33,839 nt of DNA from Candidatus Hydrogenedentota bacterium (GTDB lineage: Bacteria > Hydrogenedentota > Hydrogenedentia > Hydrogenedentales > JACPGD01): the NCBI GenBank assembly GCA_016182645.1, contig JACPGD010000249.1, forward strand, positions 1 to 33,839, written 5' to 3'. This document shows, piece after piece, positions 14,869-23,349 of this stretch. The translations under genes and the position numbers were made by a program. The notes below the pieces were generated by a model. That model did no database searches and had not been told where the DNA came from. It saw nothing but the letters and a program-made list of their open reading frames with translations. The stretch's first letter is position 1, and the number at the start of each line of letters is the position of its first letter.

Positions 14869-15850
14869 CACCGGCCCCTTTCTCTGTAAAGACGCGTACG
14901 GATTCGGTCTTCGGGTCGAGCACCAGGATACGGCCCGCGGCGTCCACCGCGAGATCACGCACCGACTGCTGCCGCGGGAACAATTTGGACCCCGCGATCA
15001 GTTCAATGAATTCCCCCGAAGTCACGTCATAGCGCTTTACGCGGACAAGGCCCTTCTCACAGGTAATCAACTCGCCCCGCTGCGTGAAAGCAATTTGCGT
15101 CGGATTGCAGCAACCGGAAAAGCCGCTGAGTTCAAGCGTGGGGTGGTACCACGAAGTAACAATGTCGCCGTTCTCCCGATACCGTTCCAGACCGAGCTTG
15201 CCGGGATTCGCGACCCACAGATCACCGTCCGGGTTCACGGCAAGATCCAGATACGGACTCGGCGCTTCGATGCCCGGAATGTCGCGGGCGGCATCTTTCT
15301 TGCCAATGCGCGCCAGAACATTGCCTTGCCAGTCGCAACGCAGGACAAGGCGATTGCCGGCATCAGCGACAAACACGCTGTCCTTCTGGGCGGCGATTGA
15401 GGTCACGAAACTGTGGGCGCCGAAGCTCGCCCACGTCGCCTGTGGATTGCCGTCCCGGTCAAGGATTTCGATGTGCTCGGTCATGCCGAGCAGAATGGCG
15501 CCATCGGGAGCGACCGCTACGCAGTTTGGAGTGCCGGTAATCTGGAACCGTCTTGCTCCAGCATGGTTCTCGCCGATGACCGCGACCGCGTTTTTGCCGG
15601 CAACGTACAAATCACCGTCGTGCACTGCCATTGCCCGCGGATTTTCCATCACCAGCCGTATCGGGGGCGCTTCCTCGTAACGGGTTTCAATGCGATCCAG
15701 TTCCTCATACACCTTGACGTCATAATTCAGGTTCAACCCCGGCTCTGGGTGCTGGCCCGACCCGAGCAGCACAAAATACGCCGCCCCAATGCCCACGACG
15801 ACCACGCCGACGAGCCAAGGGTGCTTGGTATTGAGTACTTGTTCCTTCAT
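14843..15850 (-). CDS. Membrane-anchored NHL-repeat beta-propeller protein
   Basis: A 335-aa protein. A single anchor helix is at residues about 11-31 (HPWLVGVVVVGIGAAYFVLL). NHL-type blades follow: NPRAMAVHDGDLYVAG, PNCVAVAPDGAILLG, VTSIAAQKDSVFVAD, LDLAVNPDGDLWVAN, PTQIAFTQRGELITCEKG and VRDLAVDAAGRILVLD. The fold is probably a six-bladed propeller facing the periplasm. A CC pair (FSGCCNPTQ) is the only notable cysteine motif. The ribosome site is weak. It follows the first operon gene by 47 bases and overlaps the small Cys-rich gene. NHL propellers usually bind proteins or ligands rather than catalyse reactions. Confidence 0.83.
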   Translation of the reverse strand: MKEQVLNTKHPWLVGVVVVGIGAAYFVLLGSGQHPEPGLNLNYDVKVYEELDRIETRYEEAPPIRLVMENPRAMAVHDGDLYVAGKNAVAVIGENHAGARRFQITGTPNCVAVAPDGAILLGMTEHIEILDRDGNPQATWASFGAHSFVTSIAAQKDSVFVADAGNRLVLRCDWQGNVLARIGKKDAARDIPGIEAPSPYLDLAVNPDGDLWVANPGKLGLERYRENGDIVTSWYHPTLELSGFSGCCNPTQIAFTQRGELITCEKGLVRVKRYDVTSGEFIELIAGSKLFPRQQSVRDLAVDAAGRILVLDPKTESVRVFTEKGAGDGKTAQQT

Positions 15851-15897
15851 GCTATGAAGTGTTCCGGCTGTCCCTGTTGTCTTTCATCTGTCCGTGT

Positions 15898-17376
15898 CTA
15901 GCTCGCCGTGCCCGCGCCCAATTCAACACACGCCAGGTTGTTCATATCGCGGAGGAGCAATCGGCTCCCCGCCAGTGCCAGCGGGCCCCAGGCATCATGT
16001 CCGTGCAGGATTTCCGCGTGGCCCAATAGGCTATATCCGGGTTTCGTGGCATCGAGCATGGTCAGCGCGCCTTCGTCATCCAGGATTAAGAACTTGCCGT
16101 CGGCCAGCAGGAACGGCCCCAAGCCGAAGCGGTTGTCCGCGCCGCTCGACCAGACGGTAGTGCCGTCTGGCTTCATGCACACAAACTGGCCTTTGAGCGC
16201 CCCGGCATCCTTGGGCATGATCCCGTAGAGCAATCCCTCGTGAAAGATGGGCGTCTGTTGTTCGCATGACAGGATCTGATCCGGCGTCTTGTCGTAGACT
16301 ACTTCCACCCCCATCCCGCCGGCCGTCGCCTGAACTTTGAGCAGACGGCTGCCCTTCCCATAGCCGGCCGTCACGAAGATCAGGTCTTCTCCGGCCTTGA
16401 CGGGCGAAGGTGCCACCACCTTGGCGTCCCAGGGGAGGTCCCACAACAGCTTTCCCGAGGAATCCGGCTCCGCCGAAACACACGCGGTGCCGCCCAAGGC
16501 CGAATAGAGGTACACCTTGCGCCCAAGGAGCGTCATCGGGATGACCGAGGAGTGGGACATCTTCCAGCCGCGGGGATTGGGCGTCTGCCACAAGACCTTT
16601 CCTGTTTCACACGCCACCCCAATCAGGAGGGCACTGGCGCCACAGGGCGCGATAACCGCCACGTCGTTGTCGATGAACGGACATTGCCCCGAGTACCAGA
16701 GGGGCACCTCGGTGCCGAAGTCCTTCGTCAGGTCGATGCCCCAGCGGAAATCGCCGCGGGCCGCATCAAGGCAAACCACATGGCACTTAGGTCCGACTGT
16801 TACCACGTATCTGTCCGTCACGGCCGGGATGGTGCGAGACATGCCGTGATTACGCTTGATATTGATGTCGTAGGAGCGCCGCCAAATCTCTTTCCCGTCT
16901 TCCAGCGAGAGGCAGCGGACGGCGTCGGCGCGCTTTTCCACGTCGTAGTCCATCAAGTAGACACATCCATTCAACACGGTGGGCGCTGCATAACCGTCTC
17001 CCACGGGGACTTTCCACACCACTTTCGGCCCGCCTTCCGGCCAGGAATCGGCGAGGGACGTCGGGTCCGTGGCAATGTTCGACGCCGCGGGGCCACGAAA
17101 GGACGTCCACGCGCCGGGAAGACTGGCGGGGTGCCCGTCCGATTTCTGAAAGACGCCCGCCAGGTTTATTTGAGCGGCTTTCGAGGGATCGACCGCCGGG
17201 CGGCCATCATGACCCGGTACCTCCGCCTCAAGCAGCCACGCGGGATGGTAGACAAGCCAGGAATAGAGCGCGGCCATTCCGGCAAATACAAGGAGGCCAG
17301 GCAGTCCAATCAGCACTGCCGAGCGTGTCCTCGGATTTTGTCCGATAGCACCTAAATCTAGAGCTGTCAAGGACAT
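15898..17376 (-). CDS. Membrane-anchored PQQ-like beta-propeller protein, first gene of redox operon
   Basis: A 492-aa protein with an anchor helix at about 20-43 (AVLIGLPGLLVFAGMAALY). The propeller opens at WTSFRGPAASN and SWPEGGPKVVWKVPVGDG. Blades include CLSLEDGKEIWRR, CLDAARGDFRWG and CETGKVLWQT. Several cysteines occur in blade positions. It is paralogous to the protein at 2011-3291, sharing the SWPE opening and the C-terminal AxI...WxPLALAGxxLLLRD block. The ATG at 17376 has only a weak GGAA upstream. It probably leads the eight-gene operon. The periplasmic location is inferred from the anchor, and no ligand can be named. Confidence 0.84.
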   Translation of the reverse strand: MSLTALDLGAIGQNPRTRSAVLIGLPGLLVFAGMAALYSWLVYHPAWLLEAEVPGHDGRPAVDPSKAAQINLAGVFQKSDGHPASLPGAWTSFRGPAASNIATDPTSLADSWPEGGPKVVWKVPVGDGYAAPTVLNGCVYLMDYDVEKRADAVRCLSLEDGKEIWRRSYDINIKRNHGMSRTIPAVTDRYVVTVGPKCHVVCLDAARGDFRWGIDLTKDFGTEVPLWYSGQCPFIDNDVAVIAPCGASALLIGVACETGKVLWQTPNPRGWKMSHSSVIPMTLLGRKVYLYSALGGTACVSAEPDSSGKLLWDLPWDAKVVAPSPVKAGEDLIFVTAGYGKGSRLLKVQATAGGMGVEVVYDKTPDQILSCEQQTPIFHEGLLYGIMPKDAGALKGQFVCMKPDGTTVWSSGADNRFGLGPFLLADGKFLILDDEGALTMLDATKPGYSLLGHAEILHGHDAWGPLALAGSRLLLRDMNNLACVELGAGTAS

Positions 17377-17671
17377 AAAATGAAGTTTCCGTTAACGCAG
17401 AGTTTGCCGCGAAAGCACAGTTCAGGCCACGCAGCCTCCTCTGAGTCTGTTGTCCGGATACAGAAACTCAGAAATTGCAACAAATGAAATATATCTTTCC
17501 TTCCCGGCACTGGCACTGGGAAAATGGCACCCGGCGCCATGGCGCCCGGCGCCGCATCGCACCGGGAGCTCATGCCTTGACACGGCCACGAGTCTGGACC
17601 CGCAGAACGCAGGCCGTCTAAGTGACCATCAATCTCGCGCGCCGGTTACACCTGCCCCGCGCCGATTGTCC
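17377..17671. other. Intergenic region upstream of the redox operon
   Basis: No gene is seen in these 295 bases. They should contain the promoter of the minus-strand redox operon. A weak candidate on that strand is TTGTTG, 17 bases, then TATCCG (near 17457-17485). A perfect 14-base palindrome, GGCGCCATGGCGCC, lies at 17533-17546 inside a longer GC-rich near-repeat. It could be an operator or the 3' hairpin of the neighbouring gene. Confidence 0.4.
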
Positions 17672-18400
17672 CTAAAGTGCTTTCAGTGCTGATTTTACCT
17701 CATTTCCCTCCTCAATGGCACGATACAACGTTCTGTTGAACTCCGCCAAGGCGGGATCGGCCCCAGCGGACAGCGTCTGCAACAGCAGGATCAAGGCCGG
17801 CTGCTCCAAATCGTCAAAGCTCCTGTAGGTAACATACGTAACTTTCCAGCCATCGCTCGTGCCCACGACCCCTTTGTCGTACGGCCGCTTCGCTTCCCCC
17901 ATGAATTCTGAAGTGCGGACGGCTTTCCGCAATGCTTCGCCCGACGACGGCACCAGCAGGCTGGCTATATTCGCAACCTCATTAACAGCCTCCTGCATGG
18001 CCGATGCCGAGGGGGAAGGCGCCAAGGCCCGAGGCGTAAGCCAGATGATCGCCGTTTCCAAGGACTCGCCGGCGCCGATCAAGTTCATGAAGCACTGGAA
18101 CTCGGGTAGTGGCTTTGTATAACCCGCAATCTGCCGGCCCGAAAGCGATTGCCGGTCGAGAGGTTTGTAGGCTTTCGACTCCGCCAGGGCGCCCGCCTCG
18201 CCGAGGGTTTCCACCGCCATCGCGGGAATTTGGGCGTGCGAGTTCCGCCAGGCGAGATAGCCAACGCCGCCAACAATGAGGAAAATGACGCAAACTATTT
18301 CAAACCATTTCTCACGTGTGATCTTCCGTTGATGTACTGGCTCCGGTGCCGGCGGCGGCGCGGGATAGGGCAGTGCTTTTCCTGTTAAGGGGTCGAACAT
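17672..18400 (-). CDS. Hypothetical single-span membrane protein
   Basis: A 242-aa protein of no recognised family. The cytoplasmic N-terminus is Pro-rich (FDPLTGKALPYPAPPPAPEP). One membrane helix lies at about 32-50 (WFEIVCVIFLIVGGVGYLAW), and the remaining 190 residues form an extracytoplasmic domain, mostly predicted helix and strand, with a single Cys. The opening FDPLTGKALPYP looks like the short cytoplasmic head of small anchored proteins. The ribosome site before the ATG is weak. It is on the same strand as the redox operon but 295 bases upstream, so co-transcription is uncertain. Confidence 0.65.
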   Translation of the reverse strand: MFDPLTGKALPYPAPPPAPEPVHQRKITREKWFEIVCVIFLIVGGVGYLAWRNSHAQIPAMAVETLGEAGALAESKAYKPLDRQSLSGRQIAGYTKPLPEFQCFMNLIGAGESLETAIIWLTPRALAPSPSASAMQEAVNEVANIASLLVPSSGEALRKAVRTSEFMGEAKRPYDKGVVGTSDGWKVTYVTYRSFDDLEQPALILLLQTLSAGADPALAEFNRTLYRAIEEGNEVKSALKAL

Positions 18401-18602
18401 ACGGGCGGTCTTGCTCCCAGTTCCTCTGGCTGGCCCTTACCCTCTGCCCGCGGACACGCGGAAAGATCCAGCCCGTCAACCATGTATTCGGCGCGTCATG
18501 TGGATCGCGTCAGCCGCCGCCGCATAGAATTGCGCGCCGAAGACTAACATGGGTTTCAGCCTGGCCGTAAACCGGCACGACACTGCGCGGGTCTTGAGTA
18601 CA

Positions 18603-18815
18603 ATGCGCAAGACAATTCTAACCATTTACTACACCGCCCTGGTAATTGCCGGAGCATCGCTGCTGTATCTGCTCTTCATCTTTGGCCACACAGAGACGGC
18701 GCCGCTGCCACGCGTGCTCACCACGGCCGGCGTGGCGGCAGTGAGCGCGCTCGTGGCAGGCATATTGCAGTGGGCCGGACTTCCAAAAACCGAAGACCGA
18801 AAAGAAGAGAAGTAA
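18603..18815 (+). CDS. Hypothetical two-helix small membrane protein
   Basis: A 70-aa protein beginning MRKTILTIYYTALVIAGASL. Two hydrophobic helices lie at about 5-27 and 38-55, and the tail is charged (KTEDRKEEK). ATG 18603 is preferred to the in-frame start at 18549 because the hydrophobic segment follows directly. The ribosome site is weak in both cases. Function is unknown. It lies alone between two divergent transcription units. Confidence 0.55.
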   Translation: MRKTILTIYYTALVIAGASLLYLLFIFGHTETAPLPRVLTTAGVAAVSALVAGILQWAGLPKTEDRKEEK

Positions 18816-18839
18816 CAGATCCCACGAGTAGTCGCACCG

Positions 18840-18869
18840 AGTAGTCGAGCGCTCGCCGAGCGCGCGACT
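18840..18869 (+). repeat. Dispersed palindromic repeat, family B (copy 2)
   Basis: Arms AGTCGAGCGCTCG (18843-18855) and CGAGCGCGCGACT (18857-18869) differ at one position and enclose one base. The flanking CGAGTAGTCG is itself repeated 13-14 bases upstream. It matches the inverted copy at 3359-3388 at about 25 of 30 positions. Both copies lie upstream of propeller genes. Confidence 0.75.
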
Positions 18870-18948
18870 GAACTGCGCGCAGTCTTTGGTCATTGACGCC
18901 GCTCAAAGGCACTACGGTGTTCGTGTAAGAAAGGAGCTCGTGTTGCTT

Positions 18949-20295
18949 ATGGCCTTGCGTATCCGCCGACTTGCGCTCACGCTTGTGATGCTGGCAACGC
19001 TCGCGCAGCCTGCGGCCCTTGCCGCGGATGCCCCACGGTCTGGCTGGCCCGAGTTTCGCGGCCCACTAGGCAACGGGCACGCCCCGGCGCCCAAGGCGGC
19101 AGACGCGCCGGCCGTCCCGCTGCAATGGAGTGAGACGGAAAATGTCGCGTGGAAGACCCCCATACCCTTCCGCGGCTGGTCCACACCGGTGGTCCTGGAG
19201 GGCAAGATCTGGATCACGACGGCCACCGAGGAAGGGCACGACTTCTATGTGCTGAGTGTGGACGCGGCCACCGGGGAAATCCTCCTCAACAAGCAACTCT
19301 TCCACGCCGACAACCCGGAGCCGCTCGGGAACAACGTGAACTCCTATGCCTCCCCGACGGCAGTGGTCGAGCCTGGCCGCGTCTACGTCCATTTTGGGAG
19401 CTACGGGACGGCTTGTTTGGATACAGGCTCTGGCGAAGTCCTCTGGCAACGCCAGGATCTGCCCTGCCGCCACTTCCGGGGGCCGGGCGCCTCTCCAATC
19501 CTGTTCGAGAACCTGCTCATCCTCACCATGGACGGGGCCGACGTGCAGTATGTCGCCGCGCTCGAAAAGACCACGGGGGAGACCGTCTGGCGGACGGACA
19601 GGACGACAGCCTGGATAGACTTGGACGAAAACGGCCAACCAAAGCGGGAAGGCGACTTTCGCAAGGCGTTCACGACGCCACTCGTGATAGACGCAGCGGG
19701 AAAGAAACAACTGATTAGTCCGTCTTCCTACACCATTTATTCCTACGACGTGCGTACAGGCCAGGAGATCTGGCGCGGCGTCCACACCAGTTATTCCCCC
19801 GCGTCCCGGCCGCTGTTCGACGGGAAACTGCTGTTTGTGCCCACGGGCCGGGGCAAAAGTGAACTCTGGGCCATCCGTCCGGACGGCGCCGGCGACGTGA
19901 CAGCCACCCAGGTGGTGTGGAAACTCGACGGGCCGGCCATTCCCCAGGAACCTTCGGGCATATTGGTCGATGACCTGTTGTATCTCGTCAGCAATCAAGG
20001 GGAGGCCACCTGCGTCGATACGGCCATGGGCGCCCCGCTCTGGAGCGAACGGCTCGGCGGCAACTACGTGGCCTCGCCGGTATACGCGGCCGGGCGGCTG
20101 TATTTCGGCAGCATGCAGGGAAAGACAACGGTGCTGAAACCGGGCCGCGCCTATGAAATACTCGCGACAAACACCTTGGGCGGAGGGTTGGACGACGGAT
20201 TCATGGCGTCCCCCGCCGTCGTGGACGACGCGCTCTATCTGCGCACCAGGACCCACCTGTACCTGATTCGGGAAGGAGCAAAGCCCGCCGAGTAA
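18949..20295 (+). CDS. Exported PQQ-like beta-propeller protein
   Basis: A 448-aa exported propeller. The signal peptide is ALRIRRLALTLVMLATLAQ ending near AALA, and the mature chain opens with SGWPEFRGPLGNGHA. Blades include SVDAATGEILLNK, CLDTGSGEVLWQR, ALEKTTGETVWRT and CVDTAMGAPLWSE. The start is uncertain: AAGGAG at 18931-18936 is 12 bases before the ATG but only 6 before an in-frame TTG at 18943. The products differ by two residues, and the signal peptide works with either. It is closer in style to stand-alone secreted propellers than to the anchored forms of the redox operon. Ligand unknown. Confidence 0.84.
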   Translation: MALRIRRLALTLVMLATLAQPAALAADAPRSGWPEFRGPLGNGHAPAPKAADAPAVPLQWSETENVAWKTPIPFRGWSTPVVLEGKIWITTATEEGHDFYVLSVDAATGEILLNKQLFHADNPEPLGNNVNSYASPTAVVEPGRVYVHFGSYGTACLDTGSGEVLWQRQDLPCRHFRGPGASPILFENLLILTMDGADVQYVAALEKTTGETVWRTDRTTAWIDLDENGQPKREGDFRKAFTTPLVIDAAGKKQLISPSSYTIYSYDVRTGQEIWRGVHTSYSPASRPLFDGKLLFVPTGRGKSELWAIRPDGAGDVTATQVVWKLDGPAIPQEPSGILVDDLLYLVSNQGEATCVDTAMGAPLWSERLGGNYVASPVYAAGRLYFGSMQGKTTVLKPGRAYEILATNTLGGGLDDGFMASPAVVDDALYLRTRTHLYLIREGAKPAE

Positions 20296-20339
20296 CTGTT
20301 CAGTCGTGGGCGCCTGTCCGCCTCAGTTTTTGGATTTAT

Positions 20340-20361
20340 AAACGGGAGCTACGCAGGTCGC
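20340..20361 (-). repeat. Dispersed repeat, family D (copy 1)
   Basis: AAACGGGAGCTACGCAGGTC matches the reverse complement of 23268-23289 at 20 of 22 positions over the full block. The two copies flank the first two genes of the polysaccharide segment in opposite orientation. Confidence 0.7.
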
Positions 20362-20469
20362 ATTTGCAGTGGAAGTGCCTGAAGGTCGCTCACCGCTTGC
20401 CTCCTGGCCGGACCCTAGGATATCGTTGCCGCACCGGAAGACGATTCGCAAGTATCCAACGGAGACGGC

Positions 20470-21687
20470 TTGGTGCTATTGCAGGGCCATGACATCTTGG
20501 CGTTTACTTACGCGGATTGGCACGCAAGTTGGAGCACCCCCCAACAGATTATGTCGCGCCTGGCGCCCCAGAACCGAGTCCTCTTCGTGGACCAGCCGCG
20601 CTCCTTTCTCTATGGGATCAAGCGGCCCGATCCGCAAGGGGCCGGCGTCTGGCAGGGGCCGCGGCTCCAGGAGGTACGGCCCAACCTGCTTGTCTACCAT
20701 CCGCCTCACTGCTTCCTGCCCGTGGGCCGGCTGCCACTCAGCCTGGCCAAGGTGACGCTGCGGCTGAATGGACGCCGTCTCGCCCGTTTGGTGGGCAAGC
20801 AGATGCGGAAGCTGGGCATCCGCCGGCCCATCCTCTGGAACTTCTCGCCGCTCCATGGCAAGGCCGTGCCACACCTGCCCCGGCGCCTCGCGATATATGA
20901 TATTTGTGATGAGTGGGCGAGCTATGTCCCCGATCGGAGCGGTAAGGAGGTCCTGAGGTGGATCGAGGAAGCCCTTACACGCCAGGCGGATCTGGTCTTT
21001 GTCGGCTCGGAGAACATGTTGCAGAAGCGGGCCGGGCTGAACCCGGAGATGCATGTGGTTTACCATGCGGCGGACTTTGCGCACTTTTCTCGGGCCGCCT
21101 CGCCCAATACCGCCGTGCCGCGGGACTTGGCGGGCCTCCCCCGCCCTATCATTGGGGCCATCGGCGTGATGGATTGCGCGCGGTTTGACGTGGATCTCGT
21201 GGCGGCAGTGGCGGCGGCCCGGCCTCAGTGGTCCATTGTCTTGGTGGGACCGGCGCGGCCAGGTCTGGATCTGACTCGACTTAAAGCGTGTGCTAATGTA
21301 TACTTACTTGGAAACCGGGCGGTGGAGGAATTGCCCGCGTACCTGCGCGGAATGGACGTGGCCCTGATTCCTTATCAGATGAATGACGCGACGGCCAATA
21401 TTTACCCGCTTAAGTTGCAGGAGTATTTGTCCGGTGCGAAGCCGGTGGTCAGTCCGCCGTTGCCTTCGGTGCGACCGTATGGGAACGTCGTGTATTTGGC
21501 GGACGGACCGGAGGAATGTGTGAAAGCTGTCGAGCGGGCGTTGGCGGAGGACACCGCGGAGCGGCGGGAAGCGCGGCAGGCGGTGGCGCGTGAGAATTCC
21601 TGGGAACAGCGCGTCGAGGAGAAATCGAGGCACGTGCTGCGGAAGCTACAGGATAAGATGGCTGCGGAAGGAGCGAACGCCGTATGA
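20470..21687 (+). CDS. GT4-like glycosyltransferase
   Basis: A 405-aa GT-B-type glycosyltransferase. Motifs seen are ICDEWASY (about residue 141) in the acceptor domain, ADLVFVGSENMLQKR, and a C-terminal donor domain with VALIPYQMNDATANIYPLK and EYLSGAKPVVSPPLP. The first glutamate of the classical E-x7-E pair is replaced by an N/P-rich version, as in the TuaH-like branch. The start is a TTG at 20470 with GGAG 6 bases upstream. An adjacent GTG at 20473 is equally possible. The stop overlaps the next gene as ATGA. It probably adds a sugar to a lipid-linked surface glycan. Confidence 0.82.
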   Translation: MVLLQGHDILAFTYADWHASWSTPQQIMSRLAPQNRVLFVDQPRSFLYGIKRPDPQGAGVWQGPRLQEVRPNLLVYHPPHCFLPVGRLPLSLAKVTLRLNGRRLARLVGKQMRKLGIRRPILWNFSPLHGKAVPHLPRRLAIYDICDEWASYVPDRSGKEVLRWIEEALTRQADLVFVGSENMLQKRAGLNPEMHVVYHAADFAHFSRAASPNTAVPRDLAGLPRPIIGAIGVMDCARFDVDLVAAVAAARPQWSIVLVGPARPGLDLTRLKACANVYLLGNRAVEELPAYLRGMDVALIPYQMNDATANIYPLKLQEYLSGAKPVVSPPLPSVRPYGNVVYLADGPEECVKAVERALAEDTAERREARQAVARENSWEQRVEEKSRHVLRKLQDKMAAEGANAV

Positions 21688-23234
21688 GCACCTATGTACG
21701 TGGCGGTCTGGCGAACAGTCCACTGTTTTTCGTGGTGATGATGCTGTTCACCCTGACCCTGGCCATCTCTGTCATCGTGGTGCAGCACCAGGCCGTGTTT
21801 CTGCTGGTGGGCACGCTGTTCTTCATCCTGTTCGTGAGCTACCCGGTGGTGGGCGTGTACTTCACGACCGCGCTGCTGCTGCTCTCGGGCTCGCATGGCA
21901 TCGTGGGCTACGTGGGGGACAGTTCAGATCTAGCGGTCACCTTGTCCAAGCTGAGCGGCACGGCGGCGCTGGTGGCCTGGATGATCAATGTCTTGATGAA
22001 GAAGATCCCCTTTGCCGTGAACTGGGTGGCGATCTGGCTGTGCGCGTTCTGTGGCTGGGCGCTCATGGGCACGGCGCTGGCCCCGGATGTAGTCAAACAG
22101 ATGCCGGAGTGGGTGCGCCTGGTCACGATCCTCGGGTTCTATCTGCTGGCCATCAACGCGCTGCACACACCGCGCGCTGTCCACATTTATGTTGTAATTC
22201 TGGTCCTCTGCGGGTTCTTAATGTCGCTCGTGGCCGTGGCGCAGTACCTGTTCCCGCAACTCCAGGTGAGCGGCGAGAAGGCGTGGTCATCGCTCGGGGC
22301 GGTGGACGCGGCGTTTATCGACACGGAGTCCCTGCAGGGCGGGCCGGCCATTCGCGCGTCGGGGCGGGCGGGTCACTCGAATTGGCTGGCGTTCACCGTG
22401 CTGCTGATTCTGCCGCTCAACCTGTATTGGTACTCCGTCGTCCGCGCCAAGACGTTGAAGCTGTTCATCATCGCGTCTGTGGTGCTGCAATTGTGCGCGC
22501 TCATCTTGACCTTCACGCGCACGGGATTCCTCATCGGCGTCGTCCTGGCCGTGCTGATGCTGATGAAGAAGATGGTGAAGTTGACGCCGCAGCGCTTTTT
22601 TGGCTTCCTCGTGGCGGTCGCGCTTGTGTACATGCTGGTGCTGCCCTCATCTTACAAAGAGCGTGTGTTCACCCCGAAGCAATACGCGAAGAGCACGTCG
22701 GTCCAGAGCCGGCTCCAGTTGCAGGAATCCGCGACGGCTTATGCGGTGGAGAACCCCTTGTTTGGGCTGGGGATGGGCGGCTTTGGTTTCAACTTTATTC
22801 AAGAAACTAACACGACCGCCCTGACCATGAAGTACATGGTGCAGCACCAGCAATGGAACCCGGTCTTCGTGGGCACGCACAACATGTACCTCGAGATCCT
22901 CGCCAGTACCGGCTTCCCTGGCCTGATCATGTTCATCTGCTTCTATGTGCTCATGGTGCGCAAGTTGTTTGTGCTCGAGCAGGAATATGAGCAAGAAGGC
23001 GACACGCAGGGCGCGGCCCTGGCCTCTGCCTTGTTCATCAGCCTCGTGGGCTTCATGCTTTGCTCGGTGTTCCTGCACGCGCTGACCCAGAAGATCTGGT
23101 GGATGATCGCCGCGGCCGCCACCGTGCTGCCGCTGTACGAGATGTCCTTCAAGGGGCAGGTCGTGACGCGGTTCCACGCCACGACCGAAGACCCGAAGAG
23201 CCTCCAGCCCGTTGCGGCCTTGCCATCGCCTTGA
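21684..23234 (+). CDS. O-antigen ligase/polymerase-like membrane protein (Wzy/WaaL superfamily)
   Basis: A 516-aa protein with about eleven to thirteen hydrophobic helices. Superfamily hallmarks are GRAGHSNWLAF before a helix, the TFTRTGFLIG motif, and a large extracytoplasmic loop from about 320 to 410 holding ENPLFGLGMGGFGF and HNMYLEILASTGFPGLI. These mark enzymes that join or polymerise undecaprenyl-linked glycans on the outer face of the inner membrane. It overlaps the glycosyltransferase gene by 4 bases. Whether it ligates O-antigen, polymerises repeat units or glycosylates proteins cannot be decided. No flippase gene is in the window. Confidence 0.83.
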   Translation: MSTYVRGGLANSPLFFVVMMLFTLTLAISVIVVQHQAVFLLVGTLFFILFVSYPVVGVYFTTALLLLSGSHGIVGYVGDSSDLAVTLSKLSGTAALVAWMINVLMKKIPFAVNWVAIWLCAFCGWALMGTALAPDVVKQMPEWVRLVTILGFYLLAINALHTPRAVHIYVVILVLCGFLMSLVAVAQYLFPQLQVSGEKAWSSLGAVDAAFIDTESLQGGPAIRASGRAGHSNWLAFTVLLILPLNLYWYSVVRAKTLKLFIIASVVLQLCALILTFTRTGFLIGVVLAVLMLMKKMVKLTPQRFFGFLVAVALVYMLVLPSSYKERVFTPKQYAKSTSVQSRLQLQESATAYAVENPLFGLGMGGFGFNFIQETNTTALTMKYMVQHQQWNPVFVGTHNMYLEILASTGFPGLIMFICFYVLMVRKLFVLEQEYEQEGDTQGAALASALFISLVGFMLCSVFLHALTQKIWWMIAAAATVLPLYEMSFKGQVVTRFHATTEDPKSLQPVAALPSP

Positions 23235-23267
23235 CAGGGACAACTGGACAGCAGGGACAAGGGAAGA

Positions 23268-23299
23268 GCGATCTACGTAGCTCCCGTTTGAAACGGGAG
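23268..23299 (+). repeat. Dispersed repeat, family D (copy 2) with palindrome
   Basis: The block CTACGTAGCTCCCGTTT is shared with 20340-20361. Here it runs into a perfect 19-base palindrome, CTCCCGTTTGAAACGGGAG, at 23281-23299. It follows the O-antigen-ligase-like gene by 33 bases and could form a transcript-end hairpin. GGAC occurs at 23238, 23246 and 23255 just upstream. Confidence 0.7.
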
Positions 23300-23349
23300 T
23301 GGGCTGGCACCCATGACTGAATGGCTACGGCAGAGTAAGGCGGGGTAGT

